Part shown: positions 23,332-32,279 of the stretch, in pieces
Numbering within the stretch: position 1 is the first letter of the stretch
Layout of the letters: each line of letters begins with the position of its first letter
NCBI GenBank assembly: GCA_910577035.1
Contig: CAJTKW010000035.1
Coordinates: 1-44,627 of the forward strand
DNA from: an uncultured Acetatifactor sp.
GTDB taxonomy: Bacteria; Bacillota; Clostridia; Lachnospirales; Lachnospiraceae
Length of the DNA: 44,627 bases
Direction: 5' to 3'
Notes under the pieces: generated by a model
Databases searched by the model: none
Seen by the model: the letters and a program-made list of their open reading frames with translations, nothing else
What the model was told of the DNA's origin: nothing
Made by a program: the position numbers and the translations under genes

Positions 23332-23859
23332 ATGATCGTAAGCGTACAGGATGCCCTGGACTATATCCGCAAGGATGATATACCTGAAAGTGTCATAAAG
23401 CGCAAGATCGCCGCCGTCGAGAACCTGATCCGATCGGAGACCAATAACAACTTCCAGCGCAGGGAGCTGCGGTTCCATGCAGCCTCCTTTGGCGGGCAGC
23501 TTGTCGGCGGATTGCCGTATTACCTGCAGGAGGGGGATACCGTTGAGGTCAATGGATCCGTCAATGAGGGGCTGTATACGGTAACGGGTAGCGGCGCGGG
23601 AACCATCAGCCTTGACAAGCAGCTGTATGACGCGGCGGAGAACATGGTGACCAAGGTGGTATATCCGGAGGATGTCATAGAGGGAGCGTTAAACCTGCTT
23701 CAATGGGAATTTAACATGCGTTCAAAGACAGGAATAAAATCGGAAACCCTGTCCAGGCATTCTGTTACCTATTATGACATGGATACGGAAAACTCCGCTG
23801 ACGGTTATCCGGCGTCCCTGACCGGATTCCTGGAGCCCTACAGGCAGATGCGCTGGTAA
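23332..23859 (+). CDS. Head-tail connector (adaptor) protein
   Basis: This 175-residue protein opens VSVQDALDYIRKDDIPESVI and ends with ALNLLQWEFNMRSKTGIKSE, the helical frame of gp6/gp15-type head-tail adaptors. A beta insert in the middle (GDTVEVNGSVNEGLYTVTG) is seen in some members. GGGGAGGGGCC precedes the ATG. Its place after the capsid gene fits. Confidence 0.75.
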   Translation: MIVSVQDALDYIRKDDIPESVIKRKIAAVENLIRSETNNNFQRRELRFHAASFGGQLVGGLPYYLQEGDTVEVNGSVNEGLYTVTGSGAGTISLDKQLYDAAENMVTKVVYPEDVIEGALNLLQWEFNMRSKTGIKSETLSRHSVTYYDMDTENSADGYPASLTGFLEPYRQMRW

Positions 23860-23861
23860 TA

Positions 23862-23952
23862 GCGTGAGAAGAACTTCTAAAGCTTACGCCAGAGGGCGCT
23901 TCGCTAAGAAGTTCTATGTCTCACGCGGAAGAATGCCTGGTGGCATTCTTCC
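23862..23952. repeat. Double-hairpin palindromic element in the head operon
   Basis: First hairpin: GCGTGAG (23862-23868) pairs with CTCACGC (23920-23926), and AGAACTTCT (23870-23878) pairs with AGAAGTTCT (23907-23915). Second hairpin, abutting: GGAAGAATGCC (23927-23937) pairs perfectly with GGCATTCTTCC (23942-23952) around TGGT. No T run follows, so it is not a normal terminator. It fills the only sizeable gap between two neck genes. Confidence 0.85.
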
Positions 23953-23980
23953 TGGAAAATGAGACGGACAGGAGGGTGTT

Positions 23981-24340
23981 ATGGCACATATTGAAGGGAA
24001 CACAAAGGCCTGGGTGCAGGTGAAGTCGGTGGAGCCGGACGAATATCAGATGGACAAAGCGGTCTGGAAAAATGCTTTTCCGGAGCCGTTATGCGGCGTG
24101 CTTGATCTGACCGGCGCCGATGTGAGCCAGCTGATGATGAAGCGGGTGGAGGATGCAGATTACATATTCCTTTGCGACTACAGGGAACTGAAGGCTGAGG
24201 GGAAAAAGTTGAATACAGAAAACAGCCGGATGATGATTGACGGCGAGATTTATGAGGTGCTGCTGTATGATGACCCCATGCTGCTGCATGAGCATCTGGA
24301 AATTTACCTGAAATATGTGGGGGGCCAGGATGGGCATTGA
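23981..24340 (+). CDS. Head-closure-type neck protein (putative)
   Basis: This 119-residue, mainly beta protein contains LCGVLDLTGADVSQLMMKRV and a C-terminal EIYEVLLYDDPMLLHEHLEI, a layout like gp16-type head-closure proteins. GGAGGGTGT precedes the ATG. The assignment rests mainly on order: adaptor, closure, gp10-like, tail completion, tube. Confidence 0.6.
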   Translation: MAHIEGNTKAWVQVKSVEPDEYQMDKAVWKNAFPEPLCGVLDLTGADVSQLMMKRVEDADYIFLCDYRELKAEGKKLNTENSRMMIDGEIYEVLLYDDPMLLHEHLEIYLKYVGGQDGH

Positions 24341-24743
24341 AACCAGGATGGAAGACAACAGCGATGAGGCAAAGGCCGCCTTCCGCCGGGAAGCGGTTGC
24401 CTGGCTGCATGAGGCCTGCGGAGAATTAGCGGCAGCCGTGAGGAATAACCAGCGGGTGAGGACGGGCCGGACAAGGCAGTCCTGGCGGTATGTGGTGGAT
24501 GAGGCAAAGCTGGAGGGCTGTGTGGCGTCCGATGCGGAAAATGCGGTTTATGAAGAGTTTGGCACCGGCGAGTACGCCCTGGACGGAAACGGCAGGAAGG
24601 GCGGCTGGTTCTATCGGGACGAGAAAGGCGTCGGGCATTTTACCCGGGGGAAAAAGCCGCAGCGCCCGCTGTATAAGGCCTACATGGCCCTGAAAAATGT
24701 GGTCATAGCTTCCGCTAGGGAAAGGTTTAAGGGGATGCAATGA
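24330..24743 (+). CDS. HK97 gp10-like neck/tail-completion protein
   Basis: This 137-residue protein has the gp10/minor-capsid pattern: an N-terminal helix, VRTGRTRQSWRYVVDE, then AVYEEFGTGEYA and the aromatic GGWFYRDEKGVGHFTRGKKP segment near the end. ATG 24330 overlaps the previous stop by 11 bases. The segment YEEFGTG followed by a G-rich loop is typical of this family. It should sit at the head-tail joint. Confidence 0.8.
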   Translation: MGIETRMEDNSDEAKAAFRREAVAWLHEACGELAAAVRNNQRVRTGRTRQSWRYVVDEAKLEGCVASDAENAVYEEFGTGEYALDGNGRKGGWFYRDEKGVGHFTRGKKPQRPLYKAYMALKNVVIASARERFKGMQ

Positions 24744-25132
24744 AAGAGGTCATCAAGGCTGTTGGGAAAGAGCTAAAGAAAATCGTAAACTACAGGTTCC
24801 TGCGCTGGAAGGGGAAGGCAGCCTACCCCTATTTTGTGGGGGAGCTGTACGGGAACGGCAGCCCCGACGAGTCCGGGGAAGAGGAGTACACGTTCCTGCT
24901 CACCGGCTTCTACCGCGGTGAGGAGGAAATATCCCTGTATGATGCGGCAGAGCGGATTGGCGGATGTTTCCCGGCAGGGACAGGGAGGCTGCTTAGCTGT
25001 AAGGATGGCGGGATGCTAATTTCCTGCCAGTCCATGACGGGGGAGCTGCCTGACGATACGGATGCAGAACTGGTAAAGCTGCAGATAACGCTTGCGGTAA
25101 AGCGTTGGAAAGGAAAAAGGGAATGGGATTAA
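24740..25132 (+). CDS. Tail-completion/terminator-type protein (putative)
   Basis: This 130-residue protein has YPYFVGELYGNGSPDESGEE followed by a TFLLTGFYRG strand. This alternating alpha/beta plan is seen in tail terminators placed just before the tube gene. It overlaps both neighbours. Assigned chiefly by order. Confidence 0.6.
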   Translation: MKEVIKAVGKELKKIVNYRFLRWKGKAAYPYFVGELYGNGSPDESGEEEYTFLLTGFYRGEEEISLYDAAERIGGCFPAGTGRLLSCKDGGMLISCQSMTGELPDDTDAELVKLQITLAVKRWKGKREWD

Positions 25133-25863
25133 TTGAAAAATTTAAAAAATCGGGGATTACATCCTCCACGCCGAAAAACCTGCTGATCAATGCGGCGGTG
25201 CTGTATGCAAACCTGAAATATGAGGAGGGCAAGTGGAGCGGGGACCTGCTGGGGGCGACCTCCGGCGGGGCCAAGGTATCCATTGTCCCGGATTACCAGG
25301 ACATAGAAGTGGACGGGGCAGTGGTCAAGGTCAGGGGCATGACGCTCAAGCAGGGGGAAAGCGCCTATATCGAGGCGAACCTGATCGAAATGACACCGCA
25401 GATCCTGCAGATGACCATGGCGGCCGGCAAGGTGGAGTCGCCGGTCAAGGGGTATGACCTGTATCAGACAAAGTCCCTGCTGGAGGACTCGGATTACATT
25501 GACAACATCGCCGCCATCGGGACGCTGTCAGATGGCCGTGAGATCATTATTATCATGGAAAACATGCTTTGCACCTCCGGGTTTGAAGCGGATACCAAGA
25601 ACAAGGACAAGTCTGTGCTGAAATGCAAGTTTGAGTGCTTCGCCGGGTTTGAGGACGACCATGACAGGCTGCCGGTCTTTATTTATTATCCCCAGGCGCC
25701 GGAGACGGTGGTCAGCTATACGGCGGACATGCTTGGCGGCATGACGGTGGCAAACATTGAAGCCCTGGCTGCGGCAAGGGGCTATACCTTAAGCGGGACA
25801 ACAAAGGATGACAAGATTGTATCCTTCCTGGCACAGCAGGATGGAACTGGAGGGAATGACTGA
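25123..25863 (+). CDS. Major tail tube protein
   Basis: This 246-residue protein is mostly beta, with GITSSTPKNLLINAAVLYAN near the start, the usual opening of siphophage tube proteins of this type. The final ~45 residues (ADMLGGMTVANIEALAAARG, then YTLSGTTKDDKIVSFLAQQ) form an added helical LEM/SAP-like domain. The ATG at 25123 has AAGGAAAAAGGG upstream and overlaps the previous stop. No sheath gene lies near, so the tail is non-contractile. Confidence 0.82.
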   Translation: MGLIEKFKKSGITSSTPKNLLINAAVLYANLKYEEGKWSGDLLGATSGGAKVSIVPDYQDIEVDGAVVKVRGMTLKQGESAYIEANLIEMTPQILQMTMAAGKVESPVKGYDLYQTKSLLEDSDYIDNIAAIGTLSDGREIIIIMENMLCTSGFEADTKNKDKSVLKCKFECFAGFEDDHDRLPVFIYYPQAPETVVSYTADMLGGMTVANIEALAAARGYTLSGTTKDDKIVSFLAQQDGTGGND

Positions 25864-26402
25864 TGGATGTGAAGGCGGTACAGCAGGAACCTGTAAATGG
25901 GCAGCAGGAAGCTGCAGTGCAGGAGGCGCCGGCAAGGCCTTACAGGCTGCGGAGGCTGGCGGCAAAGGATATAACGCCCATGGCAAAGATCATCGGCAAG
26001 ATCGGCATTGACCAGCTGATAGCCTGTTATGGGGACGATGATTTCACAGAATTGATGATCAAGCTGAAGGAGCGGAAAAAGAAGGTCAGCAGGGCTGGGG
26101 AGGCACCCACCCTGGGAGAAAAGATCATCCAGATGGACGCGGCCCAGGCGGATTCCGAAGACAAGGACAACAGTGAGTTCATTATGGGGACAGCGGTGGC
26201 TGTCCGGATTGCCAACAAGGTGCTGTTATCCCTGGACAGGTGTGAAAAGGATATATATGGGCTGTTAGGGAGCCTGTCGGGCATGTCTGCGGAGGAAATT
26301 GCAGAGCTGGATCTGGAAGTCTTTATCCAGATGGTTACAGACATTGTAAGGGAGAACAACGTGGTAAATTTTATCAGGGCTGCCATAAAGTTTGCGGAAT
26401 AG
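25863..26402 (+). CDS. Tail assembly chaperone (gpG-type)
   Basis: This 179-residue protein is mostly helical, with YRLRRLAAKDITPMAKIIGK and a C-terminal DLEVFIQMVTDIVRENNVV typical of tail chaperones preceding a tape measure. Near its end a slippery heptamer A_AAT_TTT occurs in phase (26366-26372). A -1 slip there leads into the next frame, which has no stop before 26707. The chaperone and its longer fusion should coat the tape measure during tail assembly. Confidence 0.82.
   Translation: MDVKAVQQEPVNGQQEAAVQEAPARPYRLRRLAAKDITPMAKIIGKIGIDQLIACYGDDDFTELMIKLKERKKKVSRAGEAPTLGEKIIQMDAAQADSEDKDNSEFIMGTAVAVRIANKVLLSLDRCEKDIYGLLGSLSGMSAEEIAELDLEVFIQMVTDIVRENNVVNFIRAAIKFAE
26366..26372 (+). promoter_or_regulatory. 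Programmed -1 frameshift site AAATTTT
   Basis: The heptamer fits X_XXY_YYZ in the gpG frame (codons GTA AAT TTT). After a -1 slip the reading continues through TAT CAG GGC without a stop into the downstream frame. This is the expected gpG/gpGT arrangement. Confidence 0.75.
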
Positions 26403-26422
26403 GGATTGTCAGGTTTTGGGAT

Positions 26423-26707
26423 TTGCTATCGAAGAGATACGCAAATCCTTTTCCCGTTTTGGAAGACATGATCCGAAACGGGATGCTGCCGGAATTTATT
26501 GACAACCTTCTGCAGCAGAATGATGAGGACAGGCTGTGGGAAACGTACCTGGCTTTTGCCTTGGTACAGGAGAAGCCCTTCGAGGAATGGAAGGCCGGGA
26601 TCACAACTAATCGGAAAGAACGGGATCAGGAACAGAAAACGGAATGCACGCCGGAAGAGGCTGTAGCCCATGCGGAAGGGATATTAGCTGGGTTTAAGCC
26701 GTTTTAG
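26423..26707 (+). CDS. Tail assembly chaperone, T-domain frame (read by -1 frameshift)
   Basis: The frame's only local start is a TTG without a ribosome site, but it is open upstream into the end of the chaperone gene. Translation is therefore best explained by -1 slippage at 26366-26372, giving a fusion of about 280 residues. The 94 residues after the TTG include NPFPVLEDMIRNGMLPEFID and TYLAFALVQEKPFEEWKAG, helical as in gpGT tails. It ends 10 bases before the tape-measure ATG. Confidence 0.75.
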   Translation: MLSKRYANPFPVLEDMIRNGMLPEFIDNLLQQNDEDRLWETYLAFALVQEKPFEEWKAGITTNRKERDQEQKTECTPEEAVAHAEGILAGFKPF

Positions 26708-26717
26708 AGGTAGTTGA

Positions 26718-29700
26718 ATGGATCTGTTTACATTAGTTGGAAGGATTGTCTTAGAGTCGGAGGAATTTAATAATAAAGTCGATGCAGCCATGTCCAAGGC
26801 GGAGTCCCTGGCAAACGGCTTTCACAAGGCGGGGGAAAAGGTTGTGCAGGTCGGCAGCGGCCTGACGAAGGCAGTAAGCATGCCCCTGACGGCCCTGGGC
26901 GGGGTATCTGTCAAGACGGCAGCGACCTTTGAGGACGCCATGTTAAAGGTGCAGTCTTTGTCGGGGGCCACCAAGGACGAGTATGAGCAGCTGAGTGCTG
27001 CCGCCAAGGAATACGGCGCCACTACTGCATGGACAGCAAAAGACGTGGCAGATGCCATGGGCTATATGGCCCTTGCCGGGTTTGACACCAAGGAAATCCT
27101 GGCTTCTGTGGGCGGCATGCTGTCCCTGGCAAGTGCCTCCGGGGAAGACCTGGCGACGGTGACGGACATCCTTACGGATGCCATGACGGCCCTGGGGGAT
27201 GGTGCCGGGGAGGCTGCCCGGTACGCAGATGTGCTGGCCACGACCCAGGCAAAAACCAACACCACGGTGGGGATGCTGGGTGAAGCCTTTAAATATGTGG
27301 CACCCCTGGCTGGATCCTATGGGTACCAGCTGGAGGACATATCGGCAGCGCTTGGCATGATGGCCAATGCCGGGGTCAAGGGATCCATGGCCGGCACCGC
27401 CCTTTCCAGCATTATTACAAGGCTTGGGACCAATACCAGCGGGGCCAGGGATGCCATTGAGGCATTGGGGATACAGTTTTACAATTCCGATGGCACGGCA
27501 CGGGACCTCAGTGATGTATTAAAGGATTTATGTGATGCCACGGCAGACATGGATACAGAGCAAAAGGCGGCGCTGGCAAGCACAGTCGCCGGCCAGGACG
27601 CCCAGAAGGGCCTGCTGTCCGTGTTAAACCAGGGTTCGGCAGCCTATGAAGAGCTGGAAGGCAAGCTGAGAAGCTGTAACGGTACGGCATCTGATATGGC
27701 TGCAAACATGGAGTCCGGCCTGGGCGGGTCCCTCCGAAGCCTGAAGTCAGCCCTGGAGGGTGTGGCAATTACTGCGGGAGAAAAGCTGGCGCCGTATATC
27801 GAGAAGGCAGCCCAGAAGATCAAAGAGTTTACCCAGTGGTTCCAGAACCTGTCTCCTGCCACCCAGGACACGATTATTAAAATGGGGCTGCTGCTGGTGG
27901 CCATAGGGCCGGTACTCACCATCTTTGGCAAGGGGATCTCCGTGATCGGCAGCATTATATCTGCAGGCTCCAAACTGGTAGGCGGGGTGGGGACCGTCAT
28001 ATCCGTAGGATCAAAGCTGGCAGGCGGGGTCAAGACCGTTGTTTCCGTGGGTTCCAAACTGGCCAGCGGCGCTAAGCTGCTGATAGGGGTCTTTACGGGC
28101 TTAAATCCTGTGGTACTGGCAGTAGGCGGGGCAATCGGTGTAGTGGTCGCTGCCGGGGTGGCGATTTATAAAAACTGGGACAAGATCAAAGAAAAAGCCC
28201 ATGAACTGGGGGAAAAGATTTCACAGAAATGGGAGGAGATCAAGCAGTGGACCAGCGACCTGAAGGACAAGGTCATTGAAAAGTGGCAGGGCATAAAAGA
28301 GGGGATAAACCATGTAGCAGAAAATCTGGGAGAAGGGGTTTCCCGCGTCTGGTCTGGAATCAAGCAGGGAGCCAACGCTTTAAAGGACGGCATTATCGCC
28401 AGCTGGCAGGGAATCAAGGCCGGTGTACAGGCAGCCGTACAAACGCTGGGGGAGGGGGTTTCCCGGGCATGGTCCGGAATCAAGCAGTGGAGCAGTAACT
28501 TAAAAGACAGCATTGTCGGGCATTGGCAGAACATTAAGGAAAAGATGCACACCGCTGCAGAGGCCGCCAAAGACATAGTTGTAAACAAGTTTCAGGAGCT
28601 GAAGGAAAAGGCCGGCAGCCGGATTGAGGAGCTGAAGGAGGGAGTGGCCTCCAAGTTCCAGGAACTGAAGGAAAAGGCCGGCAATCGGATTACGGAGCTG
28701 AAGGAAGGCGTGGTCTCCAAGTTCCAGGAGCTGAAGGAAAATGCTTCTAACCGGATTACGGAGCTGAAGGAGGGCGTGGTCTCCAAATTCCAGGAGCTGA
28801 AGGAAAAGGCCGGCAGCCGGATTACGGAATTGAAAGACGGTGCCCTGGCTAAGTTCCGGGAATTGAAGGAGAATGCTTCTAACCGGATCGAGGAACTGAA
28901 GGAGGGCGCGGTCTCCCGATTCCAGGAGCTGAAAGAAAAGGCTTCCAGCCGGGTGGCGGAGCTGAAGGAAAACGCGGTCTCCCGGTTCCAGGAGCTGAAA
29001 GAGAACGCCTCTAACCGGATCGAGGAGCTGAAGGAGGGCGCGGTCTCCCGGTTCCAGGAGCTGAAGGAAAATGCTGTATCCCGCTTTGAGGAGATGCGGG
29101 AGAAAACCATATCCAAAGCGGCTGAGATGCGGGAAAAGGTGGTCACGGGCTTTGCGGACTTAAAAGAACAGGCCAGCCAGAAGATTTCCGACCTGAAGGA
29201 GCGCTGGGGCCAGCGCTTTACGGATGCCAAAACTAAAATTGTCTCAGAAGTCACGGAGCTGAAGGAAAAGGCCATAAGCAAAATCTCTGAATTTAAGGAT
29301 AAGTCCGTACAGAAGTTTAAGGAGCTGCGGGACGCCTCTGTATCCAGCCTGGCGCAGGTTGCGGAAAAAGGTGTACAGGGTTTCCAGGCTATCCGGGACA
29401 AAGGCGGTGAGGCCATCAAAAACCTGGCAGGTGTGGCGGGGGACAAATTCAAGGAGATGGGCTCCTCAATACATGAAAAGTTCGGATCCGTGGCGGAAAA
29501 GATCACAGGGACATTCTCCAAATGCCAGGAAAAGGTTAAGGGGATTGTAGACGCGGTCAAGGGCTTCTTTAAATTTGAATGGAAGCTGCCAAAAATCAAA
29601 CTGCCACACTTTAAGATCACCGGAGGTTTTTCCCTGAACCCGCCTTCGATCCCGAAGCTTGGCGTGGAGTGGTATGCACAGGGTGGCATTATGACCCGGC

Positions 29701-29996
29701 CGACAGCGTTTGGCATCAATCCGTTTACCGGGAACATGATGGCAGGAGGCGAGGCGGGAGCTGAAGCCATCGCGCCGATTGCTGTACTGCAGGATTACAT
29801 CCGGCAGGCAGTGGCGGAGAGGGACCAGGCATTGATAAGTGCTTTAACTGCTGTTTTAAACACCTTAAACCGGTACCTGCCACAGTGTGCGGAGAAACAG
29901 CTGGTGCTGGATACCGGGGCAACGGTGGGGGCCCTGGCGGCAGCAATGAACACAAAGCTGGGTGAAATATCCAGACAGGACGGGAGAATTAAATAA
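26718..29996 (+). CDS. Tail tape measure protein (TP901 family) with hendecad repeats
   Basis: This is a 1092-residue protein. Residues ~55-350 are the TP901 core (ATTAWTAKDVADAMGYMALA, then FKYVAPLAGSYGYQLEDISA). Hydrophobic membrane-like stretches lie at ~385-480. Two ~40-residue repeats (LGEGVSRVWSGIKQ, LGEGVSRAWSGIKQ) are followed at ~620-880 by about twenty 11-residue repeats of the type FQELKEKAGSR/ITELKEGVVSK. The C-terminus holds WYAQGGIMTRPTAFGINPFT and GEAGAEAIAP, the usual tape-measure end. Length sets tail length; the number of 11-mers would tune it. No peptidoglycan hydrolase domain was seen. Confidence 0.92.
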   Translation: MDLFTLVGRIVLESEEFNNKVDAAMSKAESLANGFHKAGEKVVQVGSGLTKAVSMPLTALGGVSVKTAATFEDAMLKVQSLSGATKDEYEQLSAAAKEYGATTAWTAKDVADAMGYMALAGFDTKEILASVGGMLSLASASGEDLATVTDILTDAMTALGDGAGEAARYADVLATTQAKTNTTVGMLGEAFKYVAPLAGSYGYQLEDISAALGMMANAGVKGSMAGTALSSIITRLGTNTSGARDAIEALGIQFYNSDGTARDLSDVLKDLCDATADMDTEQKAALASTVAGQDAQKGLLSVLNQGSAAYEELEGKLRSCNGTASDMAANMESGLGGSLRSLKSALEGVAITAGEKLAPYIEKAAQKIKEFTQWFQNLSPATQDTIIKMGLLLVAIGPVLTIFGKGISVIGSIISAGSKLVGGVGTVISVGSKLAGGVKTVVSVGSKLASGAKLLIGVFTGLNPVVLAVGGAIGVVVAAGVAIYKNWDKIKEKAHELGEKISQKWEEIKQWTSDLKDKVIEKWQGIKEGINHVAENLGEGVSRVWSGIKQGANALKDGIIASWQGIKAGVQAAVQTLGEGVSRAWSGIKQWSSNLKDSIVGHWQNIKEKMHTAAEAAKDIVVNKFQELKEKAGSRIEELKEGVASKFQELKEKAGNRITELKEGVVSKFQELKENASNRITELKEGVVSKFQELKEKAGSRITELKDGALAKFRELKENASNRIEELKEGAVSRFQELKEKASSRVAELKENAVSRFQELKENASNRIEELKEGAVSRFQELKENAVSRFEEMREKTISKAAEMREKVVTGFADLKEQASQKISDLKERWGQRFTDAKTKIVSEVTELKEKAISKISEFKDKSVQKFKELRDASVSSLAQVAEKGVQGFQAIRDKGGEAIKNLAGVAGDKFKEMGSSIHEKFGSVAEKITGTFSKCQEKVKGIVDAVKGFFKFEWKLPKIKLPHFKITGGFSLNPPSIPKLGVEWYAQGGIMTRPTAFGINPFTGNMMAGGEAGAEAIAPIAVLQDYIRQAVAERDQALISALTAVLNTLNRYLPQCAEKQLVLDTGATVGALAAAMNTKLGEISRQDGRIK

Positions 29997-30619
29997 TGTA
30001 TGGAGTATGGTTTGATGACATGCACTTGGGCGGGACGCCGGACCTGGTCATGAATTATGCACGGGTAGGGACGCCTGCCGCCAAGGTCAAAGAGATAGAG
30101 GTACCCGGCATGGACGGGGTGCTGGACATTACGGAAAGCCTGGGAGGGGTCAAGTACCAGTCTAGGAAGATCAGCTTTAAGTTTACGACGACGGACGGCA
30201 GCCGGATCGGCGAGTTGGTCAATACGCTGCATGGCCAGCGGAAGAAGATCATCCTGGACCGGGACGAGGCATTTTACTACCTGGGCCGTTTGGATGCTGC
30301 CGATCCGGTGGTAAACGGGAACCTGGCCAGCATTGAGATAGCAGCCAGGTGTGAGCCCTACAAGTATAAGGCCCATATCACAAGACATAAAGAAGACATA
30401 AACGGTGCAAGCAATATCGTACTGCTAAACGAAAAGATGCAGGCCATCCCCAGGATCACGCTGGCAGAGCGGATGCGGATCACCTTCGAGGGCCGGGTTT
30501 ATGACCTGGCGGCCGGGGAGTATGAGATCGCCGGAATCGTTTTAAAGCAGGGATATAACCGGTTCCGGGTGGAGGGTAACGGAACGATCCTGTTCCGGTA
30601 CCAGGAAGGAGCGTTATAA
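29996..30619 (+). CDS. Distal tail protein (Dit)
   Basis: This 207-residue protein has an N-terminal Dit pattern (VKEIEVPGMDGVLDITESLG), an RKISFKFTTTDG strand and DAADPVVNGNLASIEIAARC, then a C-terminal beta domain. The ATG overlaps the tape-measure stop. Dit hexamers form the hub of siphophage baseplates. Confidence 0.85.
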   Translation: MYGVWFDDMHLGGTPDLVMNYARVGTPAAKVKEIEVPGMDGVLDITESLGGVKYQSRKISFKFTTTDGSRIGELVNTLHGQRKKIILDRDEAFYYLGRLDAADPVVNGNLASIEIAARCEPYKYKAHITRHKEDINGASNIVLLNEKMQAIPRITLAERMRITFEGRVYDLAAGEYEIAGIVLKQGYNRFRVEGNGTILFRYQEGAL

Positions 30620-32277
30620 TGTACAGCATTTATGCAGGGAATACGTTGATTTATAATCCGGCAGCCGCACAGCTGTGTTTATATGACATTGTCCTGACCC
30701 TGGAAGACAACAGTGCAGGGACCCTGAGCTTCAGCATGACCTCAGACCATCCCTCCTTCTGGAGCCTGAAGAAGCTGGCGACCCTGATCACGGTGAAGTC
30801 TGGCGATGCGGTGCTGTGGAAGGGCCGGATTATCTCGGATGACCTGGATATTTATAATGTAAAAAAGGTTCAGTGCGAGGGGAAGCTGGCATTTTTAAAC
30901 GACTCCATTTTTCCGGCATTTGATTTTTCCGGGCCGCCGGCAAAGCTGTTCCGGGACATGATTGAGAACCATAACAGCATGGTCGGCGCCAGGCAGGGGT
31001 TTTTGGTGGGCAATGTAACGGTTAAGGATAATAACGACTACATTGTCAGAAGCAGTATTTATGATACCAGGACATGGGCGGCCCTGAAGGAGAAATGTTT
31101 CCAGAGCACCTTGGGCGGCCATCTGCAGGTTCGCTATGAGGTGGATGGCGACTATATAGACTGGCTGGAGGATTTTGAGGAAGTATCCGGCCAGCCTATT
31201 ACCTTTGGGAAAAACATCATTGATTTGTTGGTAAACACCTCAGCGACGGAGACATTCACGGCGATCCGTCCCCAGGGGGCGCCAGAAGGTGAAAACAGTA
31301 CGAAAAGGATTGACATCACCAGCGTGAATGACGGGAAGGATTACATTGTCGATAAGGTGAAGGCTGCAGAGTACGGGATTATTTTTGCGGCGCCCGAAGA
31401 CAGTATCTGGGAGGATGTCACCCTGCCCGAGAACCTGTTGCGGAAGGCCAGGGAAAGGCTGAAGGCAGGGGTCACCTTAAAAAAGACGATAGATGTGCGG
31501 GCGGTAGACCTGAACCTGACAGATGCACAGATGGAGGCATTAAAGGTTTGTACCTATGTACAGGTGGTGTCACCCCTCCATGGGATTGCTGAGTATTACC
31601 TTTTGAGCAAGGCGGAGATCCATATGGATGCCCCGGAGCATACACAATATACCCTGGGAGCTGTCAGGGCAACCTTTACGGATGCCAGCAAGATGCAGGT
31701 CACAAACATGGCCCAGACAGTGGGGGCGGCAATACCTTCCGCTGTCAGCCAGTTAAAGAATGATACAAATTTTATCACTGAGGAAAAAGTAGCTGAGGTG
31801 ATTAAGGAAACGGCAGTTTCGCCTGCAGTGGAGGTCGCGGAAGAGGCGGAAGGAGTATACAGGATCCGGATTACATCGGCGGAGGGGAAGATAGAGTCTC
31901 CTAACCTGGCAGGGCCGCAGGGTAAACCAGGGGATCCTGGGTATCCCGGGAATAATGGGGAGTCAGCCTATGAAATAGCTGTGAGGAATGGTTTTTCGGG
32001 AAGCGAGGCAGAGTGGTTGAAGACCCTGCAGGGTGAGACGCCGGTCATTGGAGATAATGGGAATTGGTTTATCGACGGGAAGGACACAGGGCTTCCAAGC
32101 CGTGGCGAGCCAGGGGAACCTGGGACGGGCGGCAGCTCAGGAGGAGGCTCTTCAGGCCAGTATGCTTTTGAAATCCGGGAGGACGGACATCTGTGGATAA
32201 TAACTGAGGAGGACGCACAGGCGGACAAATTTCACATCAATGAAGCAGGACATTTGATTTATACGGTAGGAGGATGA
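30619..32277 (+). CDS. Tail-associated protein (Tal, endopeptidase-tail family) with collagen-like segment
   Basis: This 552-residue protein. Residues 1-~365 match the prophage endopeptidase tail/gp44-like fold (YNPAAAQLCLYDIVLTLEDN, then ATETFTAIRPQGAPEGENST). A short helical link follows, then collagen-like GPQGKPGDPGYPGNNG and GEPGEPGTGGSSGGG segments, ending in a small beta domain. It forms the tail tip after Dit and may help penetrate the wall, though no catalytic residues could be identified. The ATG overlaps the Dit stop. Confidence 0.82.
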   Translation: MYSIYAGNTLIYNPAAAQLCLYDIVLTLEDNSAGTLSFSMTSDHPSFWSLKKLATLITVKSGDAVLWKGRIISDDLDIYNVKKVQCEGKLAFLNDSIFPAFDFSGPPAKLFRDMIENHNSMVGARQGFLVGNVTVKDNNDYIVRSSIYDTRTWAALKEKCFQSTLGGHLQVRYEVDGDYIDWLEDFEEVSGQPITFGKNIIDLLVNTSATETFTAIRPQGAPEGENSTKRIDITSVNDGKDYIVDKVKAAEYGIIFAAPEDSIWEDVTLPENLLRKARERLKAGVTLKKTIDVRAVDLNLTDAQMEALKVCTYVQVVSPLHGIAEYYLLSKAEIHMDAPEHTQYTLGAVRATFTDASKMQVTNMAQTVGAAIPSAVSQLKNDTNFITEEKVAEVIKETAVSPAVEVAEEAEGVYRIRITSAEGKIESPNLAGPQGKPGDPGYPGNNGESAYEIAVRNGFSGSEAEWLKTLQGETPVIGDNGNWFIDGKDTGLPSRGEPGEPGTGGSSGGGSSGQYAFEIREDGHLWIITEEDAQADKFHINEAGHLIYTVGG

Positions 32278-32279
32278 TT

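Noticed and set aside
28592..29770. Long minus-strand frame of 392 codons opposite the tape measure
   Set aside because: It is the complement of the 11-residue repeats, giving low-complexity Ser/Phe repeats; the plus strand is clearly coding.
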